From the NCBI GenBank assembly GCA_016713885.1, contig JADJOF010000006.1, positions 293,079-357,078 on the forward strand: DNA of 64,000 nt. Direction: 5' to 3'. Under the pieces are notes generated by a model that did not search any database, was not told the origin of the DNA, and saw only the letters and a program-made list of their open reading frames with translations. The stretch is from Bdellovibrionales bacterium. GTDB taxonomy: Bacteria; Bdellovibrionota; Bdellovibrionia; Bdellovibrionales; JAMPXM01. Made by a program: the position numbers and the translations under genes. Position 1 is the first letter of the stretch, and every line of letters starts with the position of its first letter. Shown here one piece after another: positions 53,434-63,794 of the stretch.

Positions 53434-54885
53434 GCGAATCTGTAAGTGAATCGATGAAGCGCACCTGGAAAGATGAGTGCGGTGTTGTTGGCGTGTGGAA
53501 CAATGAACACGCAAGCCGCCTCAGTTATCTTTCGCTGTATGCGATTCAGCATCGTGGGCAAGAATCGGCCGGGATTGTGACGGTTGATGCGAGCGGTGAG
53601 CATCGCGTGCAAAAGGGCCTTGGTCTTGTCCAAGAGGTTTTTGATGACGTGAGTCTTGATCGTCTCTCGGGGCGCGCTGCGATTGGACATGTGCGATACT
53701 CAACGACCGGCGTGAATCAGATGGCCAATGCGCAGCCGATGCAGGCGAATCTATTCAATGGCCCGGTGGCCGTTGCGCACAACGGAAACATCGTCAACGC
53801 GAATGAAATAAAAAAACGCCTCAAAGAAGACGGTGCGATTTTTCATGCCACGAGCGACACCGAGGTCATTCTGCATCTGATCGCACGTCATCACTCATCG
53901 AACCTTGTGGATTGCTTGCAGGCTGGCCTTGAAGAGCTTGATGGAGCGTATAGTCTGACGGTGCTCTCGCATCAGAGTTTGATTGCCGCGCGTGACCCTT
54001 ATGGGTTTCGACCGCTGGTGCTTGGAACTTTAAAAAATGGTGACGGCGAAAAGTCTTGGATTGTCGCAAGTGAAACGTGTGCGTTTGATCTGATCGGGGC
54101 ACAATTTGTGCGAGAGATCGAGCCAGGGGAAATCTGGTGGGTCGATGCGAGCGGTGAGCACTCGATTAAAATGAAAAAGAAGCGCGAGCGGGCTTCATGC
54201 ATTTTTGAACACGTCTATTTTGCGAGGCCTGATTCGATCGTCTTTGGGCAGAGTGTTTACGGCGTCCGCAAAGAGGCCGGACGGCAATTAGCAGAGCAGG
54301 ATGAGAAAGAAGGATTTCTCAAAGATGTGGATCTGGTGATTCCTGTTCCAGACTCCGGTGTTCCTTCGGCTCTGGGCTATAGCGTGCAGTCGGGAAAACC
54401 GTTTGAGCTTGGCATTATTCGCAATCACTATATTGGTCGGACGTTTATTCAGCCGCATCAGGCCCTTTGGCGTGAAGATTAAGCTCAATCCACAGACCTC
54501 AGTTTTAAGCGGCAAGCGTGTCGTTGTGATTGACGACTCGCTTGTGCGTGGGACGACGTCAAAAAAAATTCTGCAGCTGGTTCGCGCGGCTGGCGCTAAG
54601 GAAGTGCACTTGCGCATCGCCGCTCCGCCGACGATTGGGCCCTGCTACTACGGCGTTGACACTCCAGAAAAGTCGCAATTGATTGCAAGCTCGCAGTCGG
54701 TTGAGAGTATTGCAAAGTTTGTTGGCGCAGACTCTCTTCGCTATCTTGATCTCGCCGGCCTTAAAGAGGCTGTGCAGGGGCAGAACGGCGGCTATTGCGC
54801 GGCTTGTTTTGATGGAAAATATCCGACCGATCTGTTCGGTCTTGATCGCAATCCGAAAGGACATCTCCGTGGCATCGACGCTTAA
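53430..54885 (+). CDS. purF: Amidophosphoribosyltransferase, frameshifted
   Basis: First enzyme of purine synthesis. A short propeptide (MSESVSESMKRTWKDE) precedes the nucleophilic Cys in CGVVGVWNNEHASRLSYL. The glutaminase domain includes IQHRGQESAGIV and GHVRYSTTG; the PRTase domain has VIPVPDSGVPSALGYS and VVVIDDSLVRGTTSKKI. The frame breaks at 54456-54463. The missing piece is best explained by loss of one copy of an 8-bp tandem repeat CATCAGGC. Restoring it gives IQPHQAIRPFGVKIKLNPQ, matching the conserved substrate loop. The restored protein is about 487 residues. It is followed, overlapping, by the LD-carboxypeptidase gene. Confidence 0.95.
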
Positions 54886-55899
54886 AAAGAACACCACCAA
54901 GCTTGCGTGGCGTGCTCTCAAAAAAGGTGATCTTGTCGACGTGATCGCGCCGGGGTTTCGGCCCACCGATGATGAGGTCGAAGCCGGAATTCAGTTTTAG
55001 AGAGCTTTGGACTTCGCGCACGTTTACCAAAAGATATTTTTGCAGGTCCCGGCGAGCCTGGCGATTTGCTCTCGGCCAATGTCGATGAGAAGCGTCTTCG
55101 GGCTGTGCAGAAGGCGCTATCGGCTCGCGACTCGCGCGCGGTCTGGTGTCTTCGCGGTGGATACGGGGCTATTCGTTTAGTTCCGGGACTCATGAAGATG
55201 AAGCGCCCTGCGGTGGTAAAGCCACTTCTTGGTCTCAGTGATGTGACGACGCTTCAGCTTTTCTTATTGGAAAAATGGAAGTGGCCGTCGCTTCACTCGC
55301 CGCTCTTGGATCGTCTGGGGCGCGTGGTGAATCCACATTTGGCTGAAGGGCCAACAGGTCCGCGTCCTATTCCGCCAGCGGCGCACGTCGAAGAGCTTCG
55401 GCGTGTTCTTTTTGGCGAGGAGTCGAGTGTTCTCTATGAGGGTTTGCGTTGGATTGGGCATAAGCCGGGCGCACAGCCCAAGGTGCGATCGATCAAAGGT
55501 ATGCTGACAGGAGGCAATCTTGTGACGTTTGCTTCGGCGATCGGCACAAGCCTTCATCCCTCAACCAAGGGGCGCATTGTCTTTTTTGAAGATATCGGTG
55601 AGCGCGGTTATCGCGTCGATCGTCTGCTTGAGCAGATGGTGCAGAGTGGAGTTTTGTCGGTAAAGACAAAGGCCATCGTCTTTGGTGAATTCACCGAAGG
55701 GCGTGAGCCGGATGGAACAAGTAAAGTGAGTGCGGTCATTGAGCGCTTTGCCTCGACGTGGGCAAAAAAGTGCGGTGTTCCAGTTTTGACGGGACTTCCG
55801 ATTGGTCACGGCGAGCATCAGCGGGTGGTTCCGCTTGGAACGGTGGCGGATCTTGACTGGAAGGCAGGGGCGCTCTCAGTCCAAGTGGGTTCTTGTTAA
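54869..55899 (+). CDS. LD-carboxypeptidase (S66 family), frameshifted
   Basis: Serine peptidase of the S66/MccF-LdcA fold, likely cleaving the L,D bond of murein tetrapeptides in recycling. The GTG start at 54869 has AAAGGA upstream and overlaps purF. Motifs: GDLVDVIAPGFRPTDDEVEAGIQ, AVWCLRGGYGAIRLVPGL (LRGGYG, region of the catalytic Ser neighbourhood), MLTGGNLVTFASAIGTSL with the conserved GGN, FFEDIGERGYRVDRLLEQM and GLPIGHGEHQRVVPLG (catalytic His). One T is missing in the run at 54995-54998; restoring it yields FLESFGLRARLPKDIFAGPG. It is cytoplasmic, with no signal peptide. Confidence 0.9.
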
Positions 55900-56990
55900 T
55901 GGCATCGAGCCGCTTTGAGAAGAAGCTTGGCGAGTTCTTAGTGGCGCAGGGTGTGGCGCAAGCGACACCGAGTTTGCGTGTTCAGGCGTTTAGCGGTGGC
56001 CGAAAAAAAATCGATTTTCTAATAGGCGATGATTGGACGTACTACGATTGGGCCTCGCTCACAAAGATCGTATTTTCTGTTTCCTCGCTCATGCTGGCCG
56101 TCGACGAGGGCGATATCGCGATCGGTGATCGCGTGAATGATTGGGTACCAGAGCTTTCTGATTTTCCATTTCGTCTTCGCGATCTTGTTACGCACTCTGC
56201 TGGTCTGGAGTGGTGGAAGCCATTTTATGAGCGAGCGAGGCGGGGAAAAGATCCGGGCGATGCTTGGCGGATTTTGATTGAAGATGTTTTAAAGTCGGTT
56301 CGGAAGCATCATGCTCGACGCGCAGGGGCTGTGCCTTCGGTGTATTCGGATCTCGATTTCTTCTTGCTTGGTGAAATCCTGATGCGGGCAACGCTCACGC
56401 CGCTTGGTGAGCGTTGGGTTGAATTGAGCGATCGCCTGAGTCTACATTCGACGTGTTTTCACGCGGTTAAAAAGTCATGGGTCGAGCCGGGCGTGGTTTG
56501 GAGTCCTGAGCGTGTGAAGCTGACGGCTCCGACGGAGTATGATCGAAAGCGAGCGAAGGGTTGTCTGCAGGGCGTGGTTCACGATGAGAATGCGTGGGCG
56601 CTTGGTGGAGCTGCGCCGCACGCGGGACTCTTTGGGCCGATTGAGGATCTTTCGCGCTATGGACTTGAGCTTCGAAAGCTTATGCGCGGTGAGAAGTCTC
56701 GGTTGCCTGTGGCGGGAACGCGGTTTTTGCGACGAGCGATTCCGCGAACGCAGGGCGACTGGGCGCTTGGCTTTATGATGCCAACAAAAGGCAGTGCGAG
56801 CTGTGGTCCACGTTTTTCGCTTTCAAGCATCGGACACACCGGATTTACAGGAACATCGCTCTGGTATGATCCAAAACAGGATCTCCTTGTGACAATTCTT
56901 TCGAATCGCGTCTCGCCGACTCGCGAGAACAAGGCGTTCGTCGGTCTTCGCCCACAGATTCACTCTGAAATCGCGCGGCTACTTTCTTAA
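55899..56990 (+). CDS. Serine hydrolase of the beta-lactamase / class C PBP-like family
   Basis: Serine hydrolase with SxxK in DWASLTKIVFSVSSLML, a YSD triad element in SVYSDLDFFLLGEIL (the YxN position) and HTG in IGHTGFTGTSLWYD. THSAGLEWWKPFYERA and LGGAAPHAGLFGPIEDL are typical of this beta-lactamase-related family, which includes esterases and D-amino-peptidases. No signal peptide is evident, so it is probably cytoplasmic. It is coupled to the LD-carboxypeptidase gene by the TAATG overlap. The pairing suggests a role in murein-peptide turnover, but the substrate is unknown. Confidence 0.82.
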   Translation: MASSRFEKKLGEFLVAQGVAQATPSLRVQAFSGGRKKIDFLIGDDWTYYDWASLTKIVFSVSSLMLAVDEGDIAIGDRVNDWVPELSDFPFRLRDLVTHSAGLEWWKPFYERARRGKDPGDAWRILIEDVLKSVRKHHARRAGAVPSVYSDLDFFLLGEILMRATLTPLGERWVELSDRLSLHSTCFHAVKKSWVEPGVVWSPERVKLTAPTEYDRKRAKGCLQGVVHDENAWALGGAAPHAGLFGPIEDLSRYGLELRKLMRGEKSRLPVAGTRFLRRAIPRTQGDWALGFMMPTKGSASCGPRFSLSSIGHTGFTGTSLWYDPKQDLLVTILSNRVSPTRENKAFVGLRPQIHSEIARLLS

Positions 56991-57272
56991 GTAGTAAGCA
57001 AGTCCACACAGCGCAATGCCGACGCCCCAGTCTTGAAGTGGACCATTGGTTACGTACGGGTAGAACATCAGCGCAAAGGCGACAGCCACGAGGCGATAGT
57101 TCGCCCGTTTTCGGGCATAGCCAAGAAGCCACATCCCTGCGATGCCAAATAGAACTCCCGAGATAACGCCAGACCATGTAAAGCCAAGAACGGAACCAAG
57201 ATCCTGGCCGCCGCTATCTTGGAGAGCGGCGAGGCGTTCTTGAAGCTTCTCTGCGAGTTCTTGCTCGTTCAT
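56979..57272 (-). CDS. Small integral membrane protein
   Basis: 97 residues: an N-terminal helix (NEQELAEKLQERLAAL), then three hydrophobic segments (SVLGFTWSGVISGVLFGIAGMWLLG, YRLVAVAFALMFYPYVT, WGVGIALCGLAYYL). The pattern FGIAGMWLLGYARKR ... LMFYPYVTNGPLQDW matches a widespread small membrane protein family of unknown function. Its 3' end overlaps the convergent hydrolase gene by 12 bp. It lies downstream of the methyltransferase gene on the same strand. Confidence 0.6.
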   Translation of the reverse strand: MNEQELAEKLQERLAALQDSGGQDLGSVLGFTWSGVISGVLFGIAGMWLLGYARKRANYRLVAVAFALMFYPYVTNGPLQDWGVGIALCGLAYYLRK

Positions 57273-57290
57273 GAGCCATATTGTTGCGCA

Positions 57291-57959
57291 TTAGATGCGA
57301 GTTGCAACAACGTTCATGGAGTTACCGCAGATCCTGTGCGTTTTGATTTGAAAGCCTGCCGCTCGCAGTCGGGTCAGGAACTCATCGGCCGCGTAGGGCT
57401 TCACGAGAATGCCCTTTTTGATTCCCCAACGGTTGATCTGATTTGCGATCCATCGCAAAGGGCGTGGTCCGCGTGGATGGAGAAGGACGTTACAGGCCAT
57501 GGTGCCGTTCGGCTTGAGTGTGCGGTTGAGCTCTTTGAGGGCTGAGTCGAGGTCAGCAAAACAGTGAATGGCGTTTGCGACTGCAGTGGAATCAAATTGA
57601 TTGTCGGCAAAGGGCAGGAGGGAGACGTCGGCGACGCAGAGCTCGATGCCGGGATTGCTGGCGAGCTTTTTGATGGCGCCAGCGAGCATTGATTCAGCAT
57701 AGTCAAAAGCGACGATGTGTTTGGGGTGGCGTCCGCGCAAAGCCTGATATCTAAGAATGAGTGAAAAGAGTGAGCCTGAGCCAATTGCCACCTCGAGATG
57801 GTTGTCGGAGATGTTCTGCGCAAAGAATCGAATCTGATTGAGGAGCGAGACTCGGTAGCTAAGCGTGAGGATGCAAAAGCCACGAATGTCGTACCACCAA
57901 GGATCGGAGTCGTAGGCGAGGCTGATCTTCTGAAGCTGTTCTTTTGAGAGCGTGCTCAT
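57291..57959 (-). CDS. SAM-dependent methyltransferase (class I)
   Basis: A 222-residue Rossmann methyltransferase. Motif I is HLEVAIGSGSLFSLIL; the acidic end of strand 2 is HIVAFDYAESMLAGA; motif II/post I is IELCVADVSLLPFADNQFDSTAVANAIHCFADL, then LNRTLKPNGTMACNVLLHP. These are features of ubiquinone/menaquinone-like methyltransferases, but the substrate cannot be named. No membrane segment or signal. It is upstream of the small membrane gene, with 18 bp between them. Confidence 0.82.
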   Translation of the reverse strand: MSTLSKEQLQKISLAYDSDPWWYDIRGFCILTLSYRVSLLNQIRFFAQNISDNHLEVAIGSGSLFSLILRYQALRGRHPKHIVAFDYAESMLAGAIKKLASNPGIELCVADVSLLPFADNQFDSTAVANAIHCFADLDSALKELNRTLKPNGTMACNVLLHPRGPRPLRWIANQINRWGIKKGILVKPYAADEFLTRLRAAGFQIKTHRICGNSMNVVATRI

Positions 57960-58037
57960 AGGCTCATGCTATCGACGCGCATATTTAAGGCATCGGCTAT
58001 TTGAGCTTTGAACAGAATAGATCGCTGCGGACCATTT

Positions 58038-59138
58038 TTATAAAGTGAGCGATCGGGGGACTTCTGTAGCGATGGCCTCATCGCGACGAATGGATGGCTC
58101 TAGTGGCGCGCGCTGTAGGTTTTGGTCGAGCGTGTCTTGAGCCGAGAAGTCTTGAACGAGAATCACGCGAATGTCGGTTTTTGGATCTTGGTCGCTGTCG
58201 GCAATTGAGATCAGTTCTTGATGATGGCGCCGAAGCGCTTCGCCGATTTTCTGTGTGGCATTTTTTGAAAGTGCCGCAATTCGAAATCCGACAAAGCTTG
58301 GGTTTTCACCGAGTGTAATGGGTTTATTGTCGACTCGAGCGAGACGAAGATAAGACCGGTAGCTCCAGTAGCGAACAAAGCGACAGATCTGCTCGCGAGT
58401 CACGCCCTCCATTTGAAGATACTCGTAGGTCGGGGTGTATTTGCCAGAAGAGTCATCGGTTTTTCTTATACTTCCACGTTTCTCCATCTGTTGAAGGAGT
58501 GCCGTGGCTTCGTTTGTCGAGCAACCGATGTGGTGAGCGACGAACGCGTCTGAGTGTGAGGGGAGAGCGGTGTAGTCTACTAGGCGCAAAGCGGCTTCGA
58601 GTGCCGCTGCAAGAGGTTCTGTCCCATGCTCTTCGGCGAAGAGGGGGAGTTCAAAGTCGCCGGAAACTTTCTGTGCCGCCTCAGTGCCTAGGAGTCTCAA
58701 GAGAAAAGCATCGAGTCGTTGTGGAGCATGGTCGATGAGAGCAAGAACGACATCGAGATCACATGACGTATCGCCACGGAAATATCGCTTGAGCGTTGAC
58801 GGATGCAGGTGAATGGCTGCGGCGATCTGTTCAATTGACTCGTGGCTATGAATGAGGCGCAGATGACGAAGGAAGAGTGCGGGATCGACGTCTTCTGCAG
58901 CGCTATCGTGAGCCGGTGTTTTGATATCGAGGGCGAAGACTTCGCGCAGTGTGATGATGAGTGGAAGTTTAAGTTCTTCAGCGAGATCCCAGAACTCGCT
59001 CCATCGACATTGTTTGGTTCCGTTTAGCCACCGCTCGACTTGGTTAAAGGCATAACCCAGCCGGCGACTCAGGGCGATTGAATCTTCTTGGATCAGGATC
59101 TGCGTCAGCAGACGCTGCTTGAGGCTTGGATAGTTCAT
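58038..59138 (-). CDS. TIGR02147/DUF4423-like regulator with HTH regions
   Basis: 366 residues. Two N-terminal helical segments (SIALSRRLGYAFNQVERWLNGTKQ and ESIEQIAAAIHLHPSTLKRYFRG) look like helix-turn-helix DNA-binding units. The C-terminal half has a winged-helix-like stretch (VAHHIGCSTNEATALLQQMEKRG). It ends with the DUF4423-style tail, where KIGEALRRHHQELISIADSD and KTDIRVILVQDFSAQDT fit. This family is expanded in Bdellovibrio relatives and Fibrobacter, supporting the lineage call. Target genes are unknown; it sits alone between mpl-side genes and the methyltransferase. Confidence 0.65.
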   Translation of the reverse strand: MNYPSLKQRLLTQILIQEDSIALSRRLGYAFNQVERWLNGTKQCRWSEFWDLAEELKLPLIITLREVFALDIKTPAHDSAAEDVDPALFLRHLRLIHSHESIEQIAAAIHLHPSTLKRYFRGDTSCDLDVVLALIDHAPQRLDAFLLRLLGTEAAQKVSGDFELPLFAEEHGTEPLAAALEAALRLVDYTALPSHSDAFVAHHIGCSTNEATALLQQMEKRGSIRKTDDSSGKYTPTYEYLQMEGVTREQICRFVRYWSYRSYLRLARVDNKPITLGENPSFVGFRIAALSKNATQKIGEALRRHHQELISIADSDQDPKTDIRVILVQDFSAQDTLDQNLQRAPLEPSIRRDEAIATEVPRSLTL

Positions 59139-59171
59139 GGACGGAAGATTTCCAACGGCTGTGCGAGAGAG

Positions 59172-59738
59172 TCAAGACTGTGTCGGAAGGGCTTCGACGC
59201 AGACGGTGATTCTTGAGAGTTTCTCGACCAGTTGTCGCTTCTGAAGTACGGGCCACCACTCATAGAGCAAGTGATTGATCGGATTCCACAGCGCAACCCA
59301 ACCTAGAATATCGATACCCTGTTTGACGGTGCTGGCGACAAAGCCTTCATGGCTCACGAGCAGGTAGGCCCCAAACTGACAGGCGATAAGGAAACTCATA
59401 CCGAGAAGGAGGCCCCAGCGCCCTTCGCTGAGAATGGATCGAATCTCACCAGTTAGCGATTGAATTTCAAACGAGTAGTAGTCGCGAATAGCCTGTTCGA
59501 TGTCGTTTTGAGAAAAGTGGCTGAGGCTACCGATTGGAATCTGGATTTTGAGCTGAACGTTTTTCGATTCAGGCTCCTCTTCCATGGCGACTAAAAGATA
59601 GCGAGCAAAGTCGTCATCGAGATCTTTTTCCCGAAAAGGTGCGGGGTCGCGGAGATCAAAGACCTGATCGGGCGAACGAAGGCTCAGCACGACCTCGAGA
59701 TCTTGTCCCTCGCTTGTGCGGACAGCCCGAAACGACAT
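59172..59738 (-). CDS. Membrane-associated hypothetical protein
   Basis: 188 residues. The first 100 are soluble and beta/alpha (LEVVLSLRSPDQVFDLRD, NVQLKIQIPIG, NDIEQAIRDYYSFE). Two hydrophobic helices follow (GRWGLLLGMSFLIACQFGAYLL and TVKQGIDILGWVALWNPINHLLY), with a short C-terminal end. It lies 2 bp downstream of mpl on the same strand, so the two are probably co-transcribed. I do not recognise the family. A membrane-tethered domain with the N-terminus in the cytoplasm is the simplest topology. Confidence 0.55.
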   Translation of the reverse strand: MSFRAVRTSEGQDLEVVLSLRSPDQVFDLRDPAPFREKDLDDDFARYLLVAMEEEPESKNVQLKIQIPIGSLSHFSQNDIEQAIRDYYSFEIQSLTGEIRSILSEGRWGLLLGMSFLIACQFGAYLLVSHEGFVASTVKQGIDILGWVALWNPINHLLYEWWPVLQKRQLVEKLSRITVCVEALPTQS

Positions 59739-59740
59739 CT

Positions 59741-61217
59741 CTACTGCCCTCGCGTTTCAAGAGCCGTAATCAGTTTTTGATAGATGCCATCGAAGCCGCC
59801 GTTGGACATAATGAGAATTGCATCACCCGCCTTGGCTTCGCGTGTGAGTGTGGCTACGATGGCGTCGACATTTTCTTTGAGATCGACAGTGACACCCTTG
59901 GCGCGAACATCGCTGATCAGCTTCTCAATGGAGAAGCGCTCGGCTTCGGGAATTCCGGTTTGATTGAAGGGCGGCGGGAAAAGTACTCTTTGGGCGCCAG
60001 AGAAGGCATCGGCGTATTCGTTTTGAAAAACATTGCGTCGCGAAGTTGCCGAGCGTGCTTCAAAAACTGAGAACACGGTTCGTCCCGGAAACTGTTCTTG
60101 GACTGTTCGAATGGTGTCTTTTACGGCTGTCGGGTGGTGCGCAAAGTCCTCGATCATCGTTACGCCGCCGGGCCGGCCGAGAATCTGTTGGCGACGCTTA
60201 ACTCCCTGAAAACCAGAGAGGAGATCGGCCACGTTTTGACCGTCGTACCCGAGGCTCTCCCAGAGGGCGACAGTGGCCATCGCATTTTTGATGTTGTACC
60301 GACCAATGAGCTTAAGATGGATTTTAATTGGCGGTTTTCCATGGCGCGTGATTGTGAAGCGAATGCCATCGCCCGGAACAGTTTCGATATTCTCCGGACG
60401 ATAGGTGCCTTTCTCAAGGCCAAAAGTCACCACTTGCACGCCACGCGCTTCAAGTTGTTTGCGCCCTACGCGAAAGGAGGTCGCGAATAGTCTCTTCATC
60501 TTCGCAGGCGACAAGGAGGCCGCCCTCTGGAATCAGATCGAGAAGCATGAGAAACGCTTCTTTGACGTGTTCAAGGTCACGATAGATATCGGCGTGATCA
60601 AATTCAACCGAATTTAAAATTACCGACTGCGGTTTGTAGTGAATGAACTTTGGAACTTTGTCGAAGAACGCAGTGTCGTACTCGTCGCCCTCGATGACAA
60701 ACCAATCTCCTTCTGGCGACCGAAAGCTCAAATCGAAGTTCTTAGGAATTCCGCCGATCATGAAGTCTGGTTTAAGGCCAAGCCGATCGGCGATGTAGGC
60801 ATTCATGCTGGTCGTCGTTGTTTTTCCGTGCGTGCCAGCGACAACCACAGAATGGCGATTTTGAATGACGAGAGCGCCCATCGCTTGCGGTAGACTTGTG
60901 AACGGGATGTCGGATTCAAGAAGAGCCTCGGCTTCTTCATACTTTCTCGAAATGACATTTCCGACAATCACCAGGTCTGGGCGTACATTGAGATTTTCGC
61001 GCTTGTAGCCTTGCATGATTTGAATGCCTAGCTTCTCAAGCTGAGTGGACATCGGCGGATAAACGTTTTGATCAGAGCCCGTGATCTTGAAGCCGCGACT
61101 CTGTAACAGGCCGGCGAGCGAGGCCATGGCGGTGCCGCAGATTCCCATAAGGTGAATGTGAGCGTCTGGTTTGAGATGAAGTTCTTTTGCAGGAGGACGA
61201 GTTTGAGGTGCAGTCAT
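59741..61217 (-). CDS. mpl: UDP-MurNAc:L-Ala-gamma-D-Glu-meso-Dap ligase, frameshifted
   Basis: Murein-recycling ligase that attaches the recycled tripeptide to UDP-MurNAc. It starts KPDAHIHLMGICGTAMASLAGLL and has the ATP site VVVAGTHGKTTTTSM, MIGGIPKNFDLSFRSP and FVIEGDEYDTAFFDK, with NSVEFDHADIYRDLEHVK. The last set is more Mpl-like than MurC-like. A one-base change near 60470-60480 separates the central from the C-terminal domain, which resumes VGRKQLEARGVQVVTFGL and includes IEDFAHHPTAVKDTI. The restored length is about 491 residues. The start is ATG 61217. Presence of Mpl indicates meso-Dap peptidoglycan and active recycling, as does the LD-carboxypeptidase in this window. Confidence 0.93.
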
Positions 61218-61362
61218 GCTGTCCAATAGCATTCTCCAGCTTCGCGGTGACATCAAGACGATTTTACGGCTTCGTGGCTACCGATCGACGCTAACCGGCT
61301 ATACGACAGTCGGGCACTGTGCTGAAGTGAGGGCGTCAGAAAATCTTAACCGGGGAGTCGCC

Positions 61363-63636
61363 ATGCCAGTCGGATTCAGGTTCGTAATGGTATTCACTTT
61401 TGCCGCGTTGATCAGTCTTCCGTTTCTGAGTTGTCAGTCGGGACCGCGCACAGATGGAGCGGGTATCGGCGCGAACGTCGGTGTGGCGGCAAGTGGTGTT
61501 AAGCTTCCGGCTTCGACCGGTCACAATCTGGAGAGCGACTCCATGCAGTTTCTTGACCTTGAAGACGTCGAGTCGCCGAAGGCGCTCGCTTGGGTGCGCG
61601 AGCAAAATAAATTCACGAAGGATCGCTATGGTAGCGATGCCGATTACAATGAGACGCGGCAGGAGATTCTCTCAATTCTTGGAAGCGAAAGATCGGATTC
61701 CGTCAATTTCGATTCGAGAAAAGGAAGCCAAAACCGGAAAGCAGCTCTGGGTTCGACATTTCCTGCAGGGACAAGATGCCAAGGGTGTCAATCATGTTAG
61801 GGGGATTGTTCGTGAGCAATCGCTTGCGGACTTTAAAGCGAAAAAAGAAAACTGGCGCACGATTTTTGATGTCGATGCTGTCGCAAAGAAAGAGAAACGA
61901 AATTGGGTTTTTGAAGGACTGGACTGCGCACCGCAAAATTCATCGCGCTGTTTGCTGATGCTGTCTGATGGCGGAGCGGACGCGGTTTGGACGCGTGAGT
62001 TCGACATTGATCGCGGCATCTTTGTGAAGGGTGGATTCGAGATCCCGATGGGCAAAGTTTCCTCCGCATGGCGAGACGATGACTCGCTCTGGGTATCCTA
62101 TATCGATCGCCCTGAAGCGGCATCGCGAGCGGGATACGGGCTTGAAGTGCGCCTTGTTGAGCGCGGACATGCGTTGGCATCGGCTCCCGTTGTCTATCGC
62201 GGAGAGGCCGCGAGCAACTACAGCACTGGCTACACGGTTCGATCAGAGTCGCTTTCAGTCGATCTGATTCAAGAGGGAATTTCATTTTTTGAGTCCAAAC
62301 AATTTATTCGTATGCCAGACGGAATGAATCGTCGGCTTCCGCTTCCGCTCGGAGTGGAGCTTCACGGACTTTATCATTCGAGCCTTTTGTTTTCGGTACG
62401 AAAACGGGATCTCGTGAAGACTGTCGATGGCGATCGTGCGCTTGCGCCCGATGTGCTTTACGCAATATCGGCCGAGCGTTGGCTTGCCGACGGCCACGGC
62501 GTTGATCGCCTGCCTCCGGTTGAAACCGTGTTTGCTCCGTCAGAGAAACAAACGATCAGCGGAGTCTCGGTAACTAAGGGGCGAGTGTGGCTTTCTTATC
62601 TCGACGATGTTGTCGGCAAAGTTCGCGAGATCAAGCGTTCTGATTCGGGGTATTGGTCGCTTGGAGAAGAGATCCTACCTGGTCGTGTTGGCAACCTCAC
62701 GATGAGCTTCTCTGACTATCGTATCAATGAAGCCACGCTGTTTTATTCGGACTTTACGACGCCGAGTCAGATGTACTTGATTTCTGATCGAACGGAACTG
62801 CTGCGGGAGACTCCGTCGCGTTTTGACACCGCGGGTGTACAGGTGCAGCGCCACGAAGCGAAGAGTAAAGATGGAACAAGAGTTCCCTATTTTCTCGTCC
62901 TGCCATCGAAGCGAAAGGCGGCACCTCCTTATCCTGTTTTGATTTCGGCTTATGGCGGGTTTGAAGTGCCGATGGTACCAAACTACCTTGGCGCCACCGG
63001 AAGGTTTGGGTTGAAAAAGGCGGTGCATTTGTTCTCGCCTGCTTGCGCGGAGGCGGAGAGTTTGGTTCTAAGTGGCATCAAGCGGCTCTCAGGGAAAAAC
63101 GTCAAAACGCCTTTGATGATCTCTACGCTGTCGCAGAAGATCTCGTTCAAAAGCGACTCACAGTTCCGCAAAAACTGGGCGTGCGCGGTGGTTCGAATGG
63201 TGGTCTGCTCACAGGGGTCGCGCTCACTCAGCGGCCGGATTTGTTTTCGGCGGTGCTGAGCCAAGTACCGCTCCTCGACATGCTTCGTTACCATAAGCTG
63301 CTCGCTGGCGCCTCGTGGATGGCCGAGTACGGAGATCCCGATCAAGCGACAGATCGCGAGTGGCTGCTTAAGTATTCACCGTTTCAGGCATTAAAGCCCG
63401 GTGTTCAGTACCCAGAGGCGCTGTTCACAACCAGCACCCGCGATGACCGCGTTCACCCCGGTCATGCGCGACGAATGGTGGCGAAGATGAAAGCCCTCGG
63501 CATTCCAGTATTGTACTTCGAGAATACCGATGGCGGTCACTCTGGCGCTGCTGAAATGAAGTCGCGCGCCGCCCTTCAGGCCATGGAGTACCGCTACCTT
63601 TGGAGCAAGGTCGGCTCTCCCGTTGGCGGGGAGTGA
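61363..63636 (+). CDS. Exported prolyl oligopeptidase (S9 family), two frameshifts
   Basis: Peptidase with a signal/lipoprotein-type N-terminus (FTFAALISLPFLSCQSG). Then DVESPKALAWVREQN, a seven-bladed propeller and a C-terminal alpha/beta-hydrolase domain. The catalytic Ser is in GVRGGSNGGLLTGVAL (GGSNGG), Asp in TSTRDDRVHPGHARRM and His in DGGHSGAAEM. Frame errors: an extra G at 61681-61682 (restores ILEAKDRIPSISIREK) and one near 62998-63002 (restores VWVEKGGAFVLACLRGGGEF). The restored length is about 756 residues. ATG 61363 has GGGGAG upstream. It is probably periplasmic or surface-bound peptide degradation. Confidence 0.9.
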
Positions 63637-63794
63637 ACGAAAGGTACATTGTACCTTCTGGCGGCTGGGTGCGCCATGGAGGGCCACTTTCTGTCACTCT
63701 GCCTAGAAGATGACAGAGGTGGCTTGCTCAAGGCTGGCAAATTGCGCCGTGGATGAGGAGTTTTCGAGTCCAGGAATTGCTCCATTTTCGGATT

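Noticed and set aside
53228..53514. Antisense open frames opposite purL and purF
   Set aside because: They are shadows of long conserved genes on the other strand with no family features; the same holds for many long antisense frames in the window.
59741..61256. murC instead of mpl
   Set aside because: IGGIPKNFDLSFR, VIEGDEYDTAFFDK and the absence of a mur/dcw cluster fit Mpl better.
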